A stretch of 64,000 nt of DNA from Gracilaria domingensis (Eukaryota; Rhodophyta; Florideophyceae; Gracilariales; Gracilariaceae), in assembly GCA_022539475.1 (NCBI GenBank), contig VCMS01000309.1:17478-81477 (forward strand). The letters are read 5' to 3'. The notes under the pieces were generated by a model, which saw only the letters and a list, made by a program, of their open reading frames with translations, searched no databases and was not told the DNA's origin. Numbering within the stretch: position 1 is the first letter of the stretch; each line of letters begins with the position of its first letter. Position numbers and translations under genes: made by a program. This document shows, piece after piece, positions 9,896 to 20,157 of the stretch.

Positions 9896-9977
9896 ACTCC
9901 GCTCCGTCGTACTTTTTCCCGCCCTCCACTTTATGGAGGCTCCATAAAGTAGAGGGCGGAAGAAAGTAGGACGGAGT
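9896..9977. repeat. Long inverted repeat (hairpin), arms about 40 bp
   Basis: The left arm (9896-9938) reads ACTCCGCTCCGTCGTACTTT onward to CTTTATGGAG. The right arm reverses it (CTCCATAAAG to ACGGAGT) with a few mismatches and almost no loop. It is MITE-like or a foldback end. Confidence 0.8.
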
Positions 9978-10229
9978 CATCCGTATCTCAGGGATGTTTT
10001 CCGTGCAGTCTTTTCGTACGTTCTCCCATATCCTTCCACGTATCTTTGCTCTAAACTAACCAATCCTCACCGCGTTTCTTCGCGCTCTGCGACATGGAAA
10101 CGGCAGGAAATAAGCTAATCACCCTCAACTTCTTCTATTTGTTCAAGATATAGAACGAGTTGAAGGGTGAAAACGGGAACCCGGTAACCCAAACCGACGA
10201 CTGTAAGTACGCGACCAATAGTTCATTTC

Positions 10230-10314
10230 GTTGCGCCATAGGCTCTAGCTTCGCGTCTTGCGCTGCTTTTCAAAAGTAGCGCAAGACTCGAGAAGCTAAA
10301 GCCTATGGCGCAAC
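10230..10314. repeat. Long inverted repeat (hairpin), arms about 41 bp
   Basis: GTTGCGCCATAGGCT at the left end pairs with AGCCTATGGCGCAAC at the right. The centre is GCTGCTTTTC/AAAAGTAGC. A few mismatches interrupt the arms. Confidence 0.85.
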
Positions 10315-10351
10315 AAACCAAGTTGGTTTCTCGGCGATCTTGGATCTCTGC

Positions 10352-10689
10352 CTGTTCGGGATAGGCGATTCTGGTACTTGGTTGAGACATAGGTTTCTGT
10401 CTCGTTTATCGCATCTTGCGGTATGTTTGCTGCATGGGCATTCTCGGTGTCGTTGCTTGTGAGTTCTTGCTTCGAGACCTTTCGCGTTTTACGATGAATG
10501 GATTGCTGGTAATCTAACCGATCACTTTCCTTCTTCTTCTTCCTTTTGCGAGTTACTAGGTCCCTCGACTTTTCTAGCGCAACGTTTCTGTTTTGCTTTA
10601 TCAATGGTACGTTCCATCGCAATTCAAATGTTTCCAACGGAGCATTGACTAACTTATGGATACTTTCTGCTTGCGTATACAGGTAAACG
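10352..10689. repeat. Direct repeat, copy 1 (about 338 bp)
   Basis: Begins CTGTTCGGGATAGGCGATTC and ends with an ACAGGTAAA box. It is about 85-90% identical by eye to 10766-11094. On the minus strand copy 1 has a 132-codon Lys/Arg-rich frame (10296-10694), and copy 2 keeps a shorter one. The protein resembles nothing I know and may be fortuitous. Confidence 0.85.
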
Positions 10690-10758
10690 ACCAATTTTAT
10701 TTCATCTCTCCAGATCCATCATCGATCTTGAGAGACAAAATGAAATTGGTCGTTTACC
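10682..10758. repeat. Inverted repeat between the two direct-repeat copies
   Basis: GGTAAACGACCAATTTTATT on the left pairs with its inverse ending CGTTTACC at 10758. Arms are about 27 bp around a 20-bp loop. Confidence 0.85.
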
Positions 10759-10765
10759 TTTCTGA

Positions 10766-11094
10766 CTGTTCGGGATAGGCGATTCTGGTACTTGTTTGGG
10801 ATATAGGCTAGATTCTCGTTTATCGCGTCTTGCGGTATGTTTGCTGCATGGGCATTCTCGGTGTCCTTGCTTGTGAGTTCTCGCTTCGACACCTTTCGCG
10901 GTTTACGATGATATGGTGGGCTGGTAATCTAACCGATCCCTTTCCTGCTTCTTCTTCCGTTTGCGAGTTACCAGGTCCCTCGACTTTTCTAGCGCAACGT
11001 TTCTGTTTTGTTTTATCAATGGTACGTTCCATCGCATTTAAAATGTATCTAACGGATCATTGACTAACTTATGGATACTTTCTACAGGTAAATG
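10766..11094. repeat. Direct repeat, copy 2 (about 329 bp)
   Basis: Second copy of the unit at 10352-10689, with scattered substitutions and small indels. It ends in the same ACAGGTAAA box, after which the two copies diverge. Confidence 0.85.
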
Positions 11095-11133
11095 ACTTTT
11101 GATGCGGACGTAGCTCACGAGTTGCAGGTGCAG

Positions 11134-11287
11134 GTTCCTCAAGTAGGGAACCATGCATCTGGGCATGGTTCCCTACATGAGGAACGGAGAGGATGAGGCG
11201 CTTCGCGCCTCATCCTCTCGGAGTGCGTATGTGTTCTACCGATCCAGCACTATGGTGGAGGTGCAGTCTGCGGCATCTGCCGCAGAT
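11134..11287. repeat. Three adjacent hairpins
   Basis: Three inverted repeats follow one another. The first is 11134-11156 with 11163-11185 (GTTCCTCAAGTAGGGAACCA, one mismatch). The second is 11187-11201 with 11205-11219 (GAGAGGATGAGGCGC, perfect, 3-nt loop). The third is 11267-11275 with 11278-11286 (TCTGCGGCA). Confidence 0.85.
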
Positions 11288-11713
11288 TGCGTCTACACCC
11301 GATCCATTATGGGGAAATGGTACATGTAATATAGCGAAGTAGTGGTTAGCAAAAGCGGTCGATAGAAGAATAGATACGAATAAAACGGTATGATTTCATA
11401 ATGGGCATCATCTGTACTAGCACTAGTATTCCATGCGTTGCAGGGTATCATTCCGCAGAAGGTATCGTGTAATGTGCACCTTAATGGAAACTGAACCTAG
11501 ACTTCGCGAAATACAGTTCAGGTAGCCCTCGACTAAAGAACTAGCACGAGTGGAAAACCCCCCAGTATTTACTGCACAGAGATTCTGGACGACCCAAGCA
11601 ATTATCTGCAAATTTTGAAATAATTGATCTCGATATTTTTTCAAAAAATTTACTGGACGACCCTTGCCAATTTCTGGACGACCCTCGCCAAAAACTAGCA
11701 TCTGCAAGAGACC
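11288..11713. other. Spacer with a repeated CTGGACGACCC motif
   Basis: No gene is seen. The 11-mer CTGGACGACCC occurs three times between about 11576 and 11690, the last two followed by TTGCCAA/TCGCCAA. Confidence 0.4.
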
Positions 11714-12625
11714 TTGGCAAGGAAAGCCGGAAGTCCGGAAGAAAAGTTAGTGAAAAGAGACCGTGCTGTTACGGCAGACCCGACTTCGGGAGATCTCAGT
11801 GGAGCATCGAGTGATAGAGCCGTTGAAAACACGGAGGAAACCGCCGATATGGCGAGCCGACACGCCACGGTAAGTGGGAAGCAGCACAACGCTGCACAGG
11901 CGCGCACATTGCGCCAAGTGTCTGGCTTCGCCGGCGATCCACCTCCAGTGGAGGACAACAGCGCACGCGCCGGGCACGTGCTTGCTGTAAAGCTTGCAGA
12001 CGCCGAAAACGGAAATTCCGAATTCGAATCGGCAGCGCACAGCCGTGCAACGGCGCAGGCCTTACCACCAGCAGTGAGTGGCGAGACGGCGCCACGGCGC
12101 GCACAGCAGCACCACTCGCTGGCGCACCGCAAGGCGGACCGTTCACCCTCACGACGGGGGATCCCGCCGGAACGCCGGAAGCTCGCTGTTCGAGAAGACC
12201 AAAGTAAGGTCAGAGCCCGACAACACGGGGAGGAAAGCCAGAAATCTGGAAGCCTGAATGTCAGGAACACACAATTCTCACCGGGACCACCTGGCGTACA
12301 GAACGCACTGGCGTCAGGACGGAAGCCGTTTGGCAGCGACGCTCACGACTGGAAAGAAATCAACGACACCCCAGAAGATGGCACAATAACGGAACCGCAC
12401 ACTGAGCGGCGTGTCCTCGACAGGGAGTACGTTATGGACCGTCTGATTAGTCACGGCTACGCCTCTGATGAAGAGCTATTGTGTCGAGTCCTTTGGTACG
12501 GCTGTTCTTCTTCGAAGGATACACATGAGCCTATCGAGCATCTTCCTCGCTTTAAGGTCCTACAGTACCACCGTCGCACACGGACACCGATACCGGCTAG
12601 GCTAGACAGAGCCCAAGTGGGTTGA
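11714..12625 (+). pseudogene. Element A: 3' end of Ty3/gypsy pol with C-terminal chromodomain
   Basis: An open frame of about 300 codons without an ATG start, so it is the tail of a longer polyprotein. Most of it is a charged, low-complexity linker. The last ~75 residues are a chromodomain: REYVMDRLISHG, CRVLWYGCSSSKDTHEPIE, then HLPRFKVLQYHRR. The order (charged linker, chromodomain, stop) matches element B, whose tail at 25215-25502 aligns with it (EDGTI/DDGTV, EPIEHLPR/EPVEHLPR, both ending Q..VG). In chromoviruses the chromodomain is the integrase targeting module. Everything upstream (gag, RT, most of IN) is missing from this copy, so the element is 5'-truncated. Confidence 0.75.
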
Positions 12626-12647
12626 CCACCCACTACTTGTGAGTTAT

Positions 12648-12949
12648 GCCGTCGCGGATGGAATATGCCGCTTCACGCGGATGAAAATACATCATGCAAA
12701 ACGTGCCGCTTCATGCGGATGCAACGACGTTGATACTAACAAGCCGCCCTAGGCGGATGCTACTGAAAATCAGCGATATGTCGCTCTATGCGGACAGTCA
12801 CTGTCTGAGTAGACGAGCCGCGAAACGCGGAAGCCACTTACTGCGGAGAAGAAGATGAAGAAGAAAGAAGCCTAGGAAGAAGGAGAAGAAGCCACGATAC
12901 TGGAAGGAAGATTAAGAAGTTTTACCGCTACAGCCGCTTCGGCGGAAAG
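12648..12949. repeat. Periodic array of short hairpins after pol of element A
   Basis: A 17-nt unit of the type GCCGCTTCACGCGGATG (stem CCGC/GCGG, variable loop) starts at 12667, 12705, 12743, 12780 and 12817, a strict 37-38 bp spacing. A shorter copy precedes at 12648 and a further one lies at 12933. The stem is kept while the loop varies. The spacers are not alike. Confidence 0.7.
12840..12925 (+). other. Purine-rich tract of element A
   Basis: A GA-rich run (GAAGAAGATGAAGAAGAAAG and onward) lies between the pol stop and the antisense gene. Element B has a matching tract at 25665-25810. Polypurine tracts prime plus-strand synthesis in LTR elements, but the usual position is against the 3' LTR, so this role is uncertain. 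Confidence 0.3.
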
Positions 12950-13142
12950 TTACACCTCTCTTGTGGGCCATTCGCAACAACCCCGAACGAGGTTTTGCCC
13001 ACTGAGAAGGCGGAGAGCAAGAAGAAAAGTTTGGGCCAAGCCATCAAGGCTGAAAAAGTTTACCTCTAACTACTGAGTCGACCCTCATCATCGGGGTCTA
13101 TAACGGACCATGGTAGCCCGCCAGGGATCGCGAGACGGGGAA

Positions 13143-14947
13143 TTACGCGCCGGACGGCCCAGCACCTGGGATACCCCCACTATCGGGAGCCCCGGAGAAG
13201 CGCTGTGCCGCTATCGCTTGCAATTCCGACTCGTCGGTCACCGTATCGGGAACGGCCACTCCCACGCTTCGAAGGAAGTCGCGAATGACCGCCGCTCGCG
13301 GAGTGAGAGAAGAACTGCCGCCCCCGGCGGATGCTACGTCCTGAGCACACGGGCCGGTCGGAGCGGGAGCCGCTACAGCAGGTGGGACCACAACCACGAC
13401 GTCGTCGTCGTCGCCCAAAGCTTCGGGCTCTGGTTCGTCCTCCACGCCCTCTGGGCTTCCCTCATCCATGGGGTTACCTCCCTCGGCAGGGTCATCACCG
13501 TCATCGTCGACGTATACGAACCCACGCTAGTGCCTTTCCGGGATATGACGCTCCTCTCGGCGGCGACCAGCCGCCTCAGCGGGACCAATTATCTCCCAAA
13601 TCCATGGGTCAAATATACTAAGTCGCCGGCATTGACGTTCGGTCCCGGAGAACGGTCCGACTGCCGACGAACCCCGTCGGAAACCTGACTACCAGGCACC
13701 TCATTCTAGTCAATCTGGTCAATGACGTCCACCAACTCGGTGGCTTCGCGCGCATTGCGGACGGAGTCGAGCACATCCGAGAGGTTCAGAGCTCGGATCG
13801 CTCGCCGGATGAGCTCTGGGATGAACCAAACTCGGTACGAATCAAAGGCCTCGATGAGGAGGAAAGCTGCGACACGGATGGTCCATTCTGTTGTCAGAAT
13901 GCTCCACAAGCCGCGAGGCGGATCGTTCATGAAATACGAGCCTATGTACGTGAGGCAGGGCGGTAACTCCACATGACACTCTCGTGGGACTTCGACCGCA
14001 GGCCAGAATGACGGCAGCGGCAGGTATCGTCCAGTATGGGAGTGACGCGCGATGCGCTCGACCTCCGTGCACTGGTACGGCACCAGCTCCCCGAAGCGGG
14101 AACGTCATTTCCTCTCGAATCGGAGGCCTTCATGAAACTGAGACCGTGCAGGACGGCGAAGGAACCGGAACTCGGCACGAAGAATGGGCCGCGCCCACAG
14201 GATCAACTCCTGCTGCGGCTGAACGGTGTCCGAGTATCGGTCAATTTCGTCCAACGCGTTGGCTAGATGGTCGACGTAGCCGACCTCGACGAAAGTTCGG
14301 TAACGTGCAACGTCATACAGGTACTGTGCCGGCAACGGATGTTCGTTCGGAGCTCGGAAGTGTCGCGCGTACCCAATGCGGGCCATCTCATTCCGAGCGA
14401 ATTGTCTGGTCTCGTTTCGACCCACGAACAGACAACTCGGGGTGACCGCAACGCGGGCGATCCAGTCCCATGAACGGGTAACGTCAGCAGGAAGCCCACC
14501 AGGGAGTTGACCGTCGACAGCGTACGAGTCGACGAGCTCGGTATCCCGAACGGCCTCGGCGTCAAGCCAGGGAGCCTGGGCGAAAAGGAAACTGTGCCGG
14601 TGCGGATCCCGGATGCGTAACGCGCCAGCGGTAGGCCATCCACCCAGCGTAGCTAGCATCTTGGCGTTGAACCAATCCCATACGGGCGCGGGACCAGCCT
14701 GAGCTGGAGCATGATCCTGTCCGGAAGAACCCTGCTGAGAGACAGCCGCCGACTGCGGAAGAGGTACAGACCGGAACGGCGTGTTGGAAACTTGCATGCG
14801 TGCCGTCGAGGACGGAGGGCCGTTCGGTGTGTTGGAAATCGCGGGAGGGCTCGTGATGGCGAGGTTCGCTATTGATACCGGAGGTGTTGGTGGCTCCGAA
14901 CAGTTCTCGGCAAACCCATCTTGGAAGATTTCCTTATATACCTCCAT
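13143..14947 (-). pseudogene. Element A: antisense accessory gene between pol and 3' LTR
   Basis: Runs opposite to pol. The ATG at 14947 opens 280 codons to a TGA at 14105-14107. The same frame continues as clear coding to a stop at 13706-13708, ending PELIRRAIRALN...REATELVDVIDQID. Past that stop the frame continues with DRSPGP...AGDLVY (about 13657-13613). A frame slip then leads to FDPWIWEIIGPAEAA (from about 13613). After a stop at 13527-13529 the frame continues to an acidic, Pro/Ala-rich linker and RAAVIRDFLRSVG near 13298-13260, ending at 13143. These blocks align with element C (PELIR...QID) and element B (DRSPG, DPW, RAAVI). No known domain is recognised. It is a decayed copy of a protein of about 600 residues. 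Confidence 0.7.
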
Positions 14948-15004
14948 CGCGAGGCGTATCGAGCCGACGGAGTGGTTGTCTCAGCCTGAGAAGGGGGAGA
15001 TGTA

Positions 15005-15855
15005 AAGCAAAAAGCCGTTTGTGAGGATACAGTGAGGTGTTTTTCATAGTTTGTTGATCCGTTACCGGCTTCGACACCTCATGTTAGGAGAGGCTACTGT
15101 AGTAGTGGCTATATTTTGGGGTATGCCTAGGAAGGGTTGTGTTTCTGCACACGTGTGCTGAGTTGGCCCGATACCGGGTGCGCCGTGGCAAGCCCGCCAC
15201 GGTTTCGTACGTGTAGGATGTTGGCCGGCAGCGCTGGATAGTTAGATATTTCTAGTTGATATTTTCAAGTGCCCTATATAGGTGGCGGCACTTGCCACCA
15301 CCTGACGGGAAGTAAACCTCAAGGAGGCTTCTGGCTCTGACTTTCTTGCCGCCTGTGAACGGTCTTCGTCTCCAATCGGGCAAGCCGCCGCAATTCCGGG
15401 CTAGTCATCCGACCTCTACCACTGAGGAGTTCTAGACCTTCATCAGGGCACCTTTTGTTGTTTCTTTGTTATTATTTCCGTCATACGGCTCTCGTTTCTC
15501 TGCCCTGTTATACAGGTTTTTGCCCACTAGTATCGGGACTTATTCCCGTTTATCACGAGCTAGTGCTCCGCAGTGCGGCTCGTTTGCTGATCCCCTGTTG
15601 CTCCCTACTGTTAGGCTGGATATCTCCACTCGCTGTGGCTCGCCGGAACAACCGGATATCTACGCCGATTCTTCCCCTTCACCTCTGACTACACGCTCAG
15701 ATCGGGACCACCCGGACTTACACCCGGCATTGCCCTGGCTCTATCAGAGGGTTCCACTGCTTCATCTACCCCTATAAAGAGCAGATTTCGAACACCCTGT
15801 CGGTGCGCTTTCCGCGACGCGGCTCTTGTTTGCCCATTCGTGGGATTGCACCACA
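15005..15855 (+). repeat. Element A: 3' LTR (left end approximate)
   Basis: The right end is set by TGGGATTGCACCACA (15841-15855), nearly identical to the ends of LTR D (28633-28647) and LTR B (17468-17483). The GGGAAGTAAAC box near 15309 is shared with LTR B and in part with C and D. A TATATA motif lies at 15275-15280. No primer binding site follows, as expected for a 3' LTR. The left boundary is not resolved. Confidence 0.6.
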
Positions 15856-16889
15856 TGAATTTAAAATTATTGCTTTTGGACCTCCCTTCAAATTCTAGAA
15901 TTGCCGTCACAGGGATATTAGTATACGCGGCGATGCCGGAGAATGATGACACACATTATGAATAACTGGAGAGGTTGACCCCTTCATGGGTGTACTACAT
16001 ATTAGAAATAGTAGTTATAATGTGCACAACATAGCCGGTGAGTCACACACGTGTGGGAAATCTGCACCCATTCTTTGGGGGTATTTAGAGATTTATCGTA
16101 GAATATCTAATAGCCCTTTTCAAATAAAGAGTTTTCGCTTTAGAGCTAAACCGTTGTTTCCAGAGTGTTACCACATTTTGAAATAAGGTTCAAGCTTATA
16201 ACGTGTACAAGTAAGGCCAAGAAGGAAGGACACTTCATGTTTTTTGTGTGCCAATTCTGTATGAAAGCCTATCTTTCATACAAAATCGAGTGGTGTGTTC
16301 TATAAAAAGAACATTGTGTGCACGGTGCGCACAATTCTTTCTTGTTCATGCAGTTAAGTAGCGTCGAATAGCTCTCTTATTTGTTCAAAGCAAGCCAACT
16401 ATGCGCGACGTACTTTGCTGACTGTATGAAAATGACTGCTGTCAAACGGCGGATTTAAAACAAACAGAAAAGACGCTAAGCGTCTCGCGTATGCTTTTGG
16501 CTGCGCTGCAAAAGCTATGAAAAAATTAACAAATTGTGATCGGAAGCTGCTTGTTAGCAGCTAAGATCAGTACGACCGTCGTCAGAGATCGCGGTTATGC
16601 CGCTCTCGGGTCTTGACATTCTGCTATGATGGCCACGCAGAAGATGATTACTAGCCAAAACAATTTAAGATTCGCCAGCTATACGCCTTGAATTCACCGC
16701 TAATGCGGTGCCTGTGCAAACTTTAGTAATGCCTTGTATAAGCTTAGCCTTTAAACCGTCGGCTGGGAAGCGCACTGTTGTTTCCTTTCTTGGTTTGAAA
16801 TAAGCCCATATTTTAACGTTTTGCTGTATTCTACTTAAACAGCGCGTTGCCGCAAATCGTCTCTTAGTTCAAAAAGAGAGTGATTATTC
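15856..16889. other. Stretch between elements A and B
   Basis: No gene is recognised. Part of this may belong to a longer 5' LTR of element B; short inverted motifs occur around 16480-16620. Confidence 0.35.
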
Positions 16890-17483
16890 CTTGTTTAAAA
16901 AGGGCTAATGGACCATTCTTACAGTGGGTCAACCGGCTACACTACTTACCCGGTTGATCGCAACCCCGTTCTGGGGAAGTAAACGGAACAACCGAGTGTT
17001 CGGCTCTAACTTTCCACCCTAAGTGTGTAGTAAACTCCTTGCGGAGAGCTCGTACCTTGTGAAGGGACCGTTATCCGCCTCGCGGCATCTCTAACACCAC
17101 TACCGCTATTGCGTGTTCATTTTGTGTGAGTGTTTGTTCTTTTTTGCCCTTGTCATGCAGTTACTGCTACATTGCATACCGGTGCCGACCGTTCTTCGCA
17201 CGACCAGCCGCCTGGCTTTTTACCGCTACTGCGTGTCATCGCCACTCTCGTGAGAGTATTCTACTCGCCATTGTGACGTCGTTACCCACAGTCTCGTGAT
17301 CTCTACCGCAGGACGCGTCTTCTTTGTTTTTCGCTCTCTCCTTTTTCGGGAAGGGTTGACTCCGGAGTTACGCCCGGCCTAGCCGTGTCATCCCGTCAGG
17401 GCGCTCTACTGCTGTGCAGCTATATAAGACGGAGCTCTGAACCGCCTTTGCGTGTCATCCTCATCGCTGGGTTTTGCGCCACA
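16890..17483 (+). repeat. Element B: 5' LTR (left end approximate)
   Basis: Ends TGGGTTTTGCGCCACA (17468-17483), matching LTR ends A and D. It shares the GGGGAAGTAAAC...GGCTCTAACTTTC box (about 16974-17015) with LTR A at the same distance from the end. A TATATAAG motif at 17421-17428 may be the element promoter. The LTR could extend further left. Confidence 0.6.
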
Positions 17484-17486
17484 AGT

Positions 17487-17504
17487 TGGTCTCCCGACTT
17501 AGAA
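17487..17504 (+). promoter_or_regulatory. Element B: candidate primer binding site
   Basis: TGGTCTCCCGACTTAGAA starts 3 bases after the LTR end. A TGG start fits pairing with the CCA end of a tRNA. The rest lacks the usual T-arm complement, so the primer is uncertain. Confidence 0.35.
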
Positions 17505-17922
17505 GTCGTGTCGTTCAGCAATCTGGTTCTCTCATAAATTCCCGGTTTGCTGGTTCGTTCTGTCTCGTGGAGATTCGCTACACAGTGTTATTGGAAAGCG
17601 AAACCGACCTGACGCCGTGTCGGTATCGTTTTCCCCATTTTGGGTTGTTGTTTGGACAAGGTATACTACCGGTGGCACTACCTATTACCGTAGTGTGAGG
17701 TTCCCGTCGATACGGTTGTTGTCACCCCGTTTGGGTTGTTTAATTTTCCCAGCAAACTGGTCAAACTGCCCTAATTTTGCATACGGCTGTTCCCTTTGGA
17801 ACGGTTTGTTCGTCCGACTTCTCGGTTGATTTCACTCGTGTGAGGACGTTACACTCATTCGAGGTTAGTTTGGATGGTCGTTCGTTTGTTCCCATCTTTC
17901 TGATTTTGTTTCGTCGCAGACG

Positions 17923-19395
17923 ATGGTCTCTGGCAAACGAACGAGCCCTTCGAAGGCTCTCTCGGTTGGTGCAGAGTTGCCTCCGCGTCCGCGGTGTGTG
18001 CCCGAACCCCTTGAGGGAGAAGGAACGAAACCCGGAAGCCGGAAGCAAGCAAAGAAGTTGTCTGATGCCCCAGTGGGGGGCACTTCATCTACTACTTTGG
18101 AGGTCCATGCTCCCGTTGTTGCGGCTAAAGAGGCACTCTTCGTGGAACTAGAGGCTCAAATACGTACACTTGAGGCCCAGACGGCAGTCATGAGAAGTTC
18201 TCATGCTGCCCTCACGACTGAGGTCGATACACTTCGTTTGAAGGTAGACGCTGCCCTCAACGTAGTTGTTTCTGAAGGTCTACGTATATTACGGAAAGAT
18301 ATCAACGCCCTCTTGGAGGTTCTTCAAGGATATCCCGCATTCACAGAGGAGGTTGACAGGAAATTCATTCGGATTCTTCGCCGTCTTGAGACGTTGGAAG
18401 CCCCCATCCGCGAGGATGATGGCGCCGCTGCCGCACTTGCGGGAGGTTCTCGTCGGACACGTGACCGAAAGTCCGAGAAGAATCGCCCTAAGAAGAGGAA
18501 TGTTTACAAATATGACTCGGAATCATCACAGTCGTCTGTTGTTTCAAACCGTTCAGAGGGTGCGTCATAGTCGAGCTCGTCAAGTGACGGTGAGCGCCGT
18601 GCTCGCTCTACGCGTTCGCGGAGCTCTACGTCCATCTATGGTGTTGCCAGTACCCGTAAACGGGGTAGGAAGCACTCAGGTTTGAAAGAATTGGAACCGA
18701 CGAATCTTTTGTTTGAAAGGTTGCTATCTTACCGGTATTACCGTTTGGAAGATTCTAGTTTGAATAGAACGCCCCATGGCACGGGTGAGGTAAAGAACTG
18801 CATCAAGCGCATGTCCTTAACCTTTCGCAACCAGTTGTTTACTGGTGAGGATCCCATTCTGGTGCTTGACTTTCTTTCACGCTTCGTATCGGAGGCTGAC
18901 ATCCTCGGAATGAGTGAGGGACAATCTTATGTCGCACTACCGTATTTTCTACGTGTACAAGCTGAAGATCAGGTCAACTCTGTAAGAGCTTCATTCCAGG
19001 CCTCGGAAGGAAGGGTTACCTGCTGGTCTGAAGCCGTGCAGTATTTGTTGCGCTCGTATGCGACAAACACCTCTATCGAGGAAGCTGTTACCGCGTTGCG
19101 GGAGACGAAACAGCGCCCGAAGGAATCGGAGACCGAGTACTCGGTACGCCTGAATAAGGCACTCCACTTTTGTAGCAACGTTTACTCGTCTAACGAGCGC
19201 TGTACACTCTTTATCAACGGATTGAATCCGGCTATTCGTACTCTGGTTTCCAAGCGACGGGAGGACCGGAAGAACACTACCTATCTGGAGTTAGTGAAGT
19301 ACGCGAAGGCGGAGGGAGAGGCCTTGCACAGACGCACCGGATACCGGGTTTCAATCAAGGCGTTGCACCTCGAAGGAGGGTCTTCATCAACTTAA
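17923..19395 (+). pseudogene. Element B: gag (capsid-like) gene with one in-frame stop
   Basis: The ATG at 17923 opens a frame that is clean to a single TAG at 18568-18570 and then open again to 19395, about 490 codons in all. The N-terminal part is charged and has a predicted coiled coil (about 60-140, heptad-like LEAQIRTLEAQ), then an Arg/Ser-rich stretch. The second part (FTGEDPILVLDFLSRFV, then an alpha-helical region with FINGLNPAIRTLV) is typical of Ty3/gypsy Gag capsid domains. A short spacer follows before the nucleocapsid frame at 19616. With the one stop the copy would make only the N-terminal part unless read through. Confidence 0.75.
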
Positions 19396-19615
19396 CTGCT
19401 ACCGCCGGGCTTTTCTGGCAACGATTTGGATAACTTACACCTCATACAGGCGGACGTTGTGTCTATCTGGAGTACGGAGTTGCCTTCTATCATCAGAAGT
19501 CTCGTCGATAACGGATGATGCGGTGCTGTGCGCAAACCATCCCCACGTTCGCGGTCCTCAAGTACCGTATTCAGGAAGTCGTTACCAGTGATCTAGTTGT
19601 GTAAACCCGCGAAAA

Positions 19616-20008
19616 ATGAATTTTCAAGACCCACGGAGTTCCGGAAGACCACCTCTGATCTGCTTCACGTGTTACAACCACGGTCATGCAGCTCCGAACT
19701 GCAACCTCAGGATAACGGAAATTCCCACGGTTGTGGCAAATTGTGAAGCGCTGACCTCCGCCGAACAGGCGTCAGTGCCGGTAACCGCATATCTGCGTGC
19801 GAAAGCTGAGTACCCCCGTAGGGTGTCTGCCGCAGAACTTGCTGCGTTACTGCACTCTAGTTCGACCCGGGTCAATGTTTCACCCGCTCAGGCCGTGGCC
19901 GCAACCGCTGCTGCGGGTAGTTCTGTCGCCGTTCTACAGGAATCTGTGAAGATCACTGCTGCACAGGACGCCACTCCCATTAGAACGGATGGAACTCAGT
20001 TAAACTGA
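19616..20008 (+). pseudogene. Element B: nucleocapsid zinc-knuckle segment
   Basis: A 130-codon frame carries one CCHC zinc knuckle, CFTCYNHGHAAPNC (C-x2-C-x4-H-x4-C), near residue 23, followed by an Ala/Ser/Thr-rich tail. It lies between capsid and protease, the usual Gag order. It is separated from the capsid frame by about 220 bp containing stops, so this junction is decayed. Confidence 0.7.
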
Positions 20009-20157
20009 GAATGGAAGTCTCCAATGGAGAGGCGCGCAAGTTGAGGTCTACGGCGCCTGAGGCGTCACCGCCTCGCTCCCCTGTTAGAATCCTTTCGAGG
20101 AAACGGACCGTCTGAGATGTATGCTTTACCACCATTGGTGTGTTGCGTCGCCCCTGA

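Noticed and set aside
11695-12270. 191-codon minus-strand frame opposite the pol tail of element A
   Set aside because: Shadow of the pol linker in GC-rich DNA; no conserved block with B or C, unlike the antisense gene further downstream.
12667-12833. CRISPR-like array (17-nt repeats, 21-nt spacers)
   Set aside because: The host is eukaryotic, units differ in their loops, units are shorter than CRISPR repeats, and there are no cas genes. It is better seen as retroelement hairpins.
13110-13688. 192-codon plus-strand frame in the antisense-gene region of element A
   Set aside because: The conserved motifs (RAAVI, DPW, DRSPG) are on the minus strand; this frame has no counterpart in B or C.
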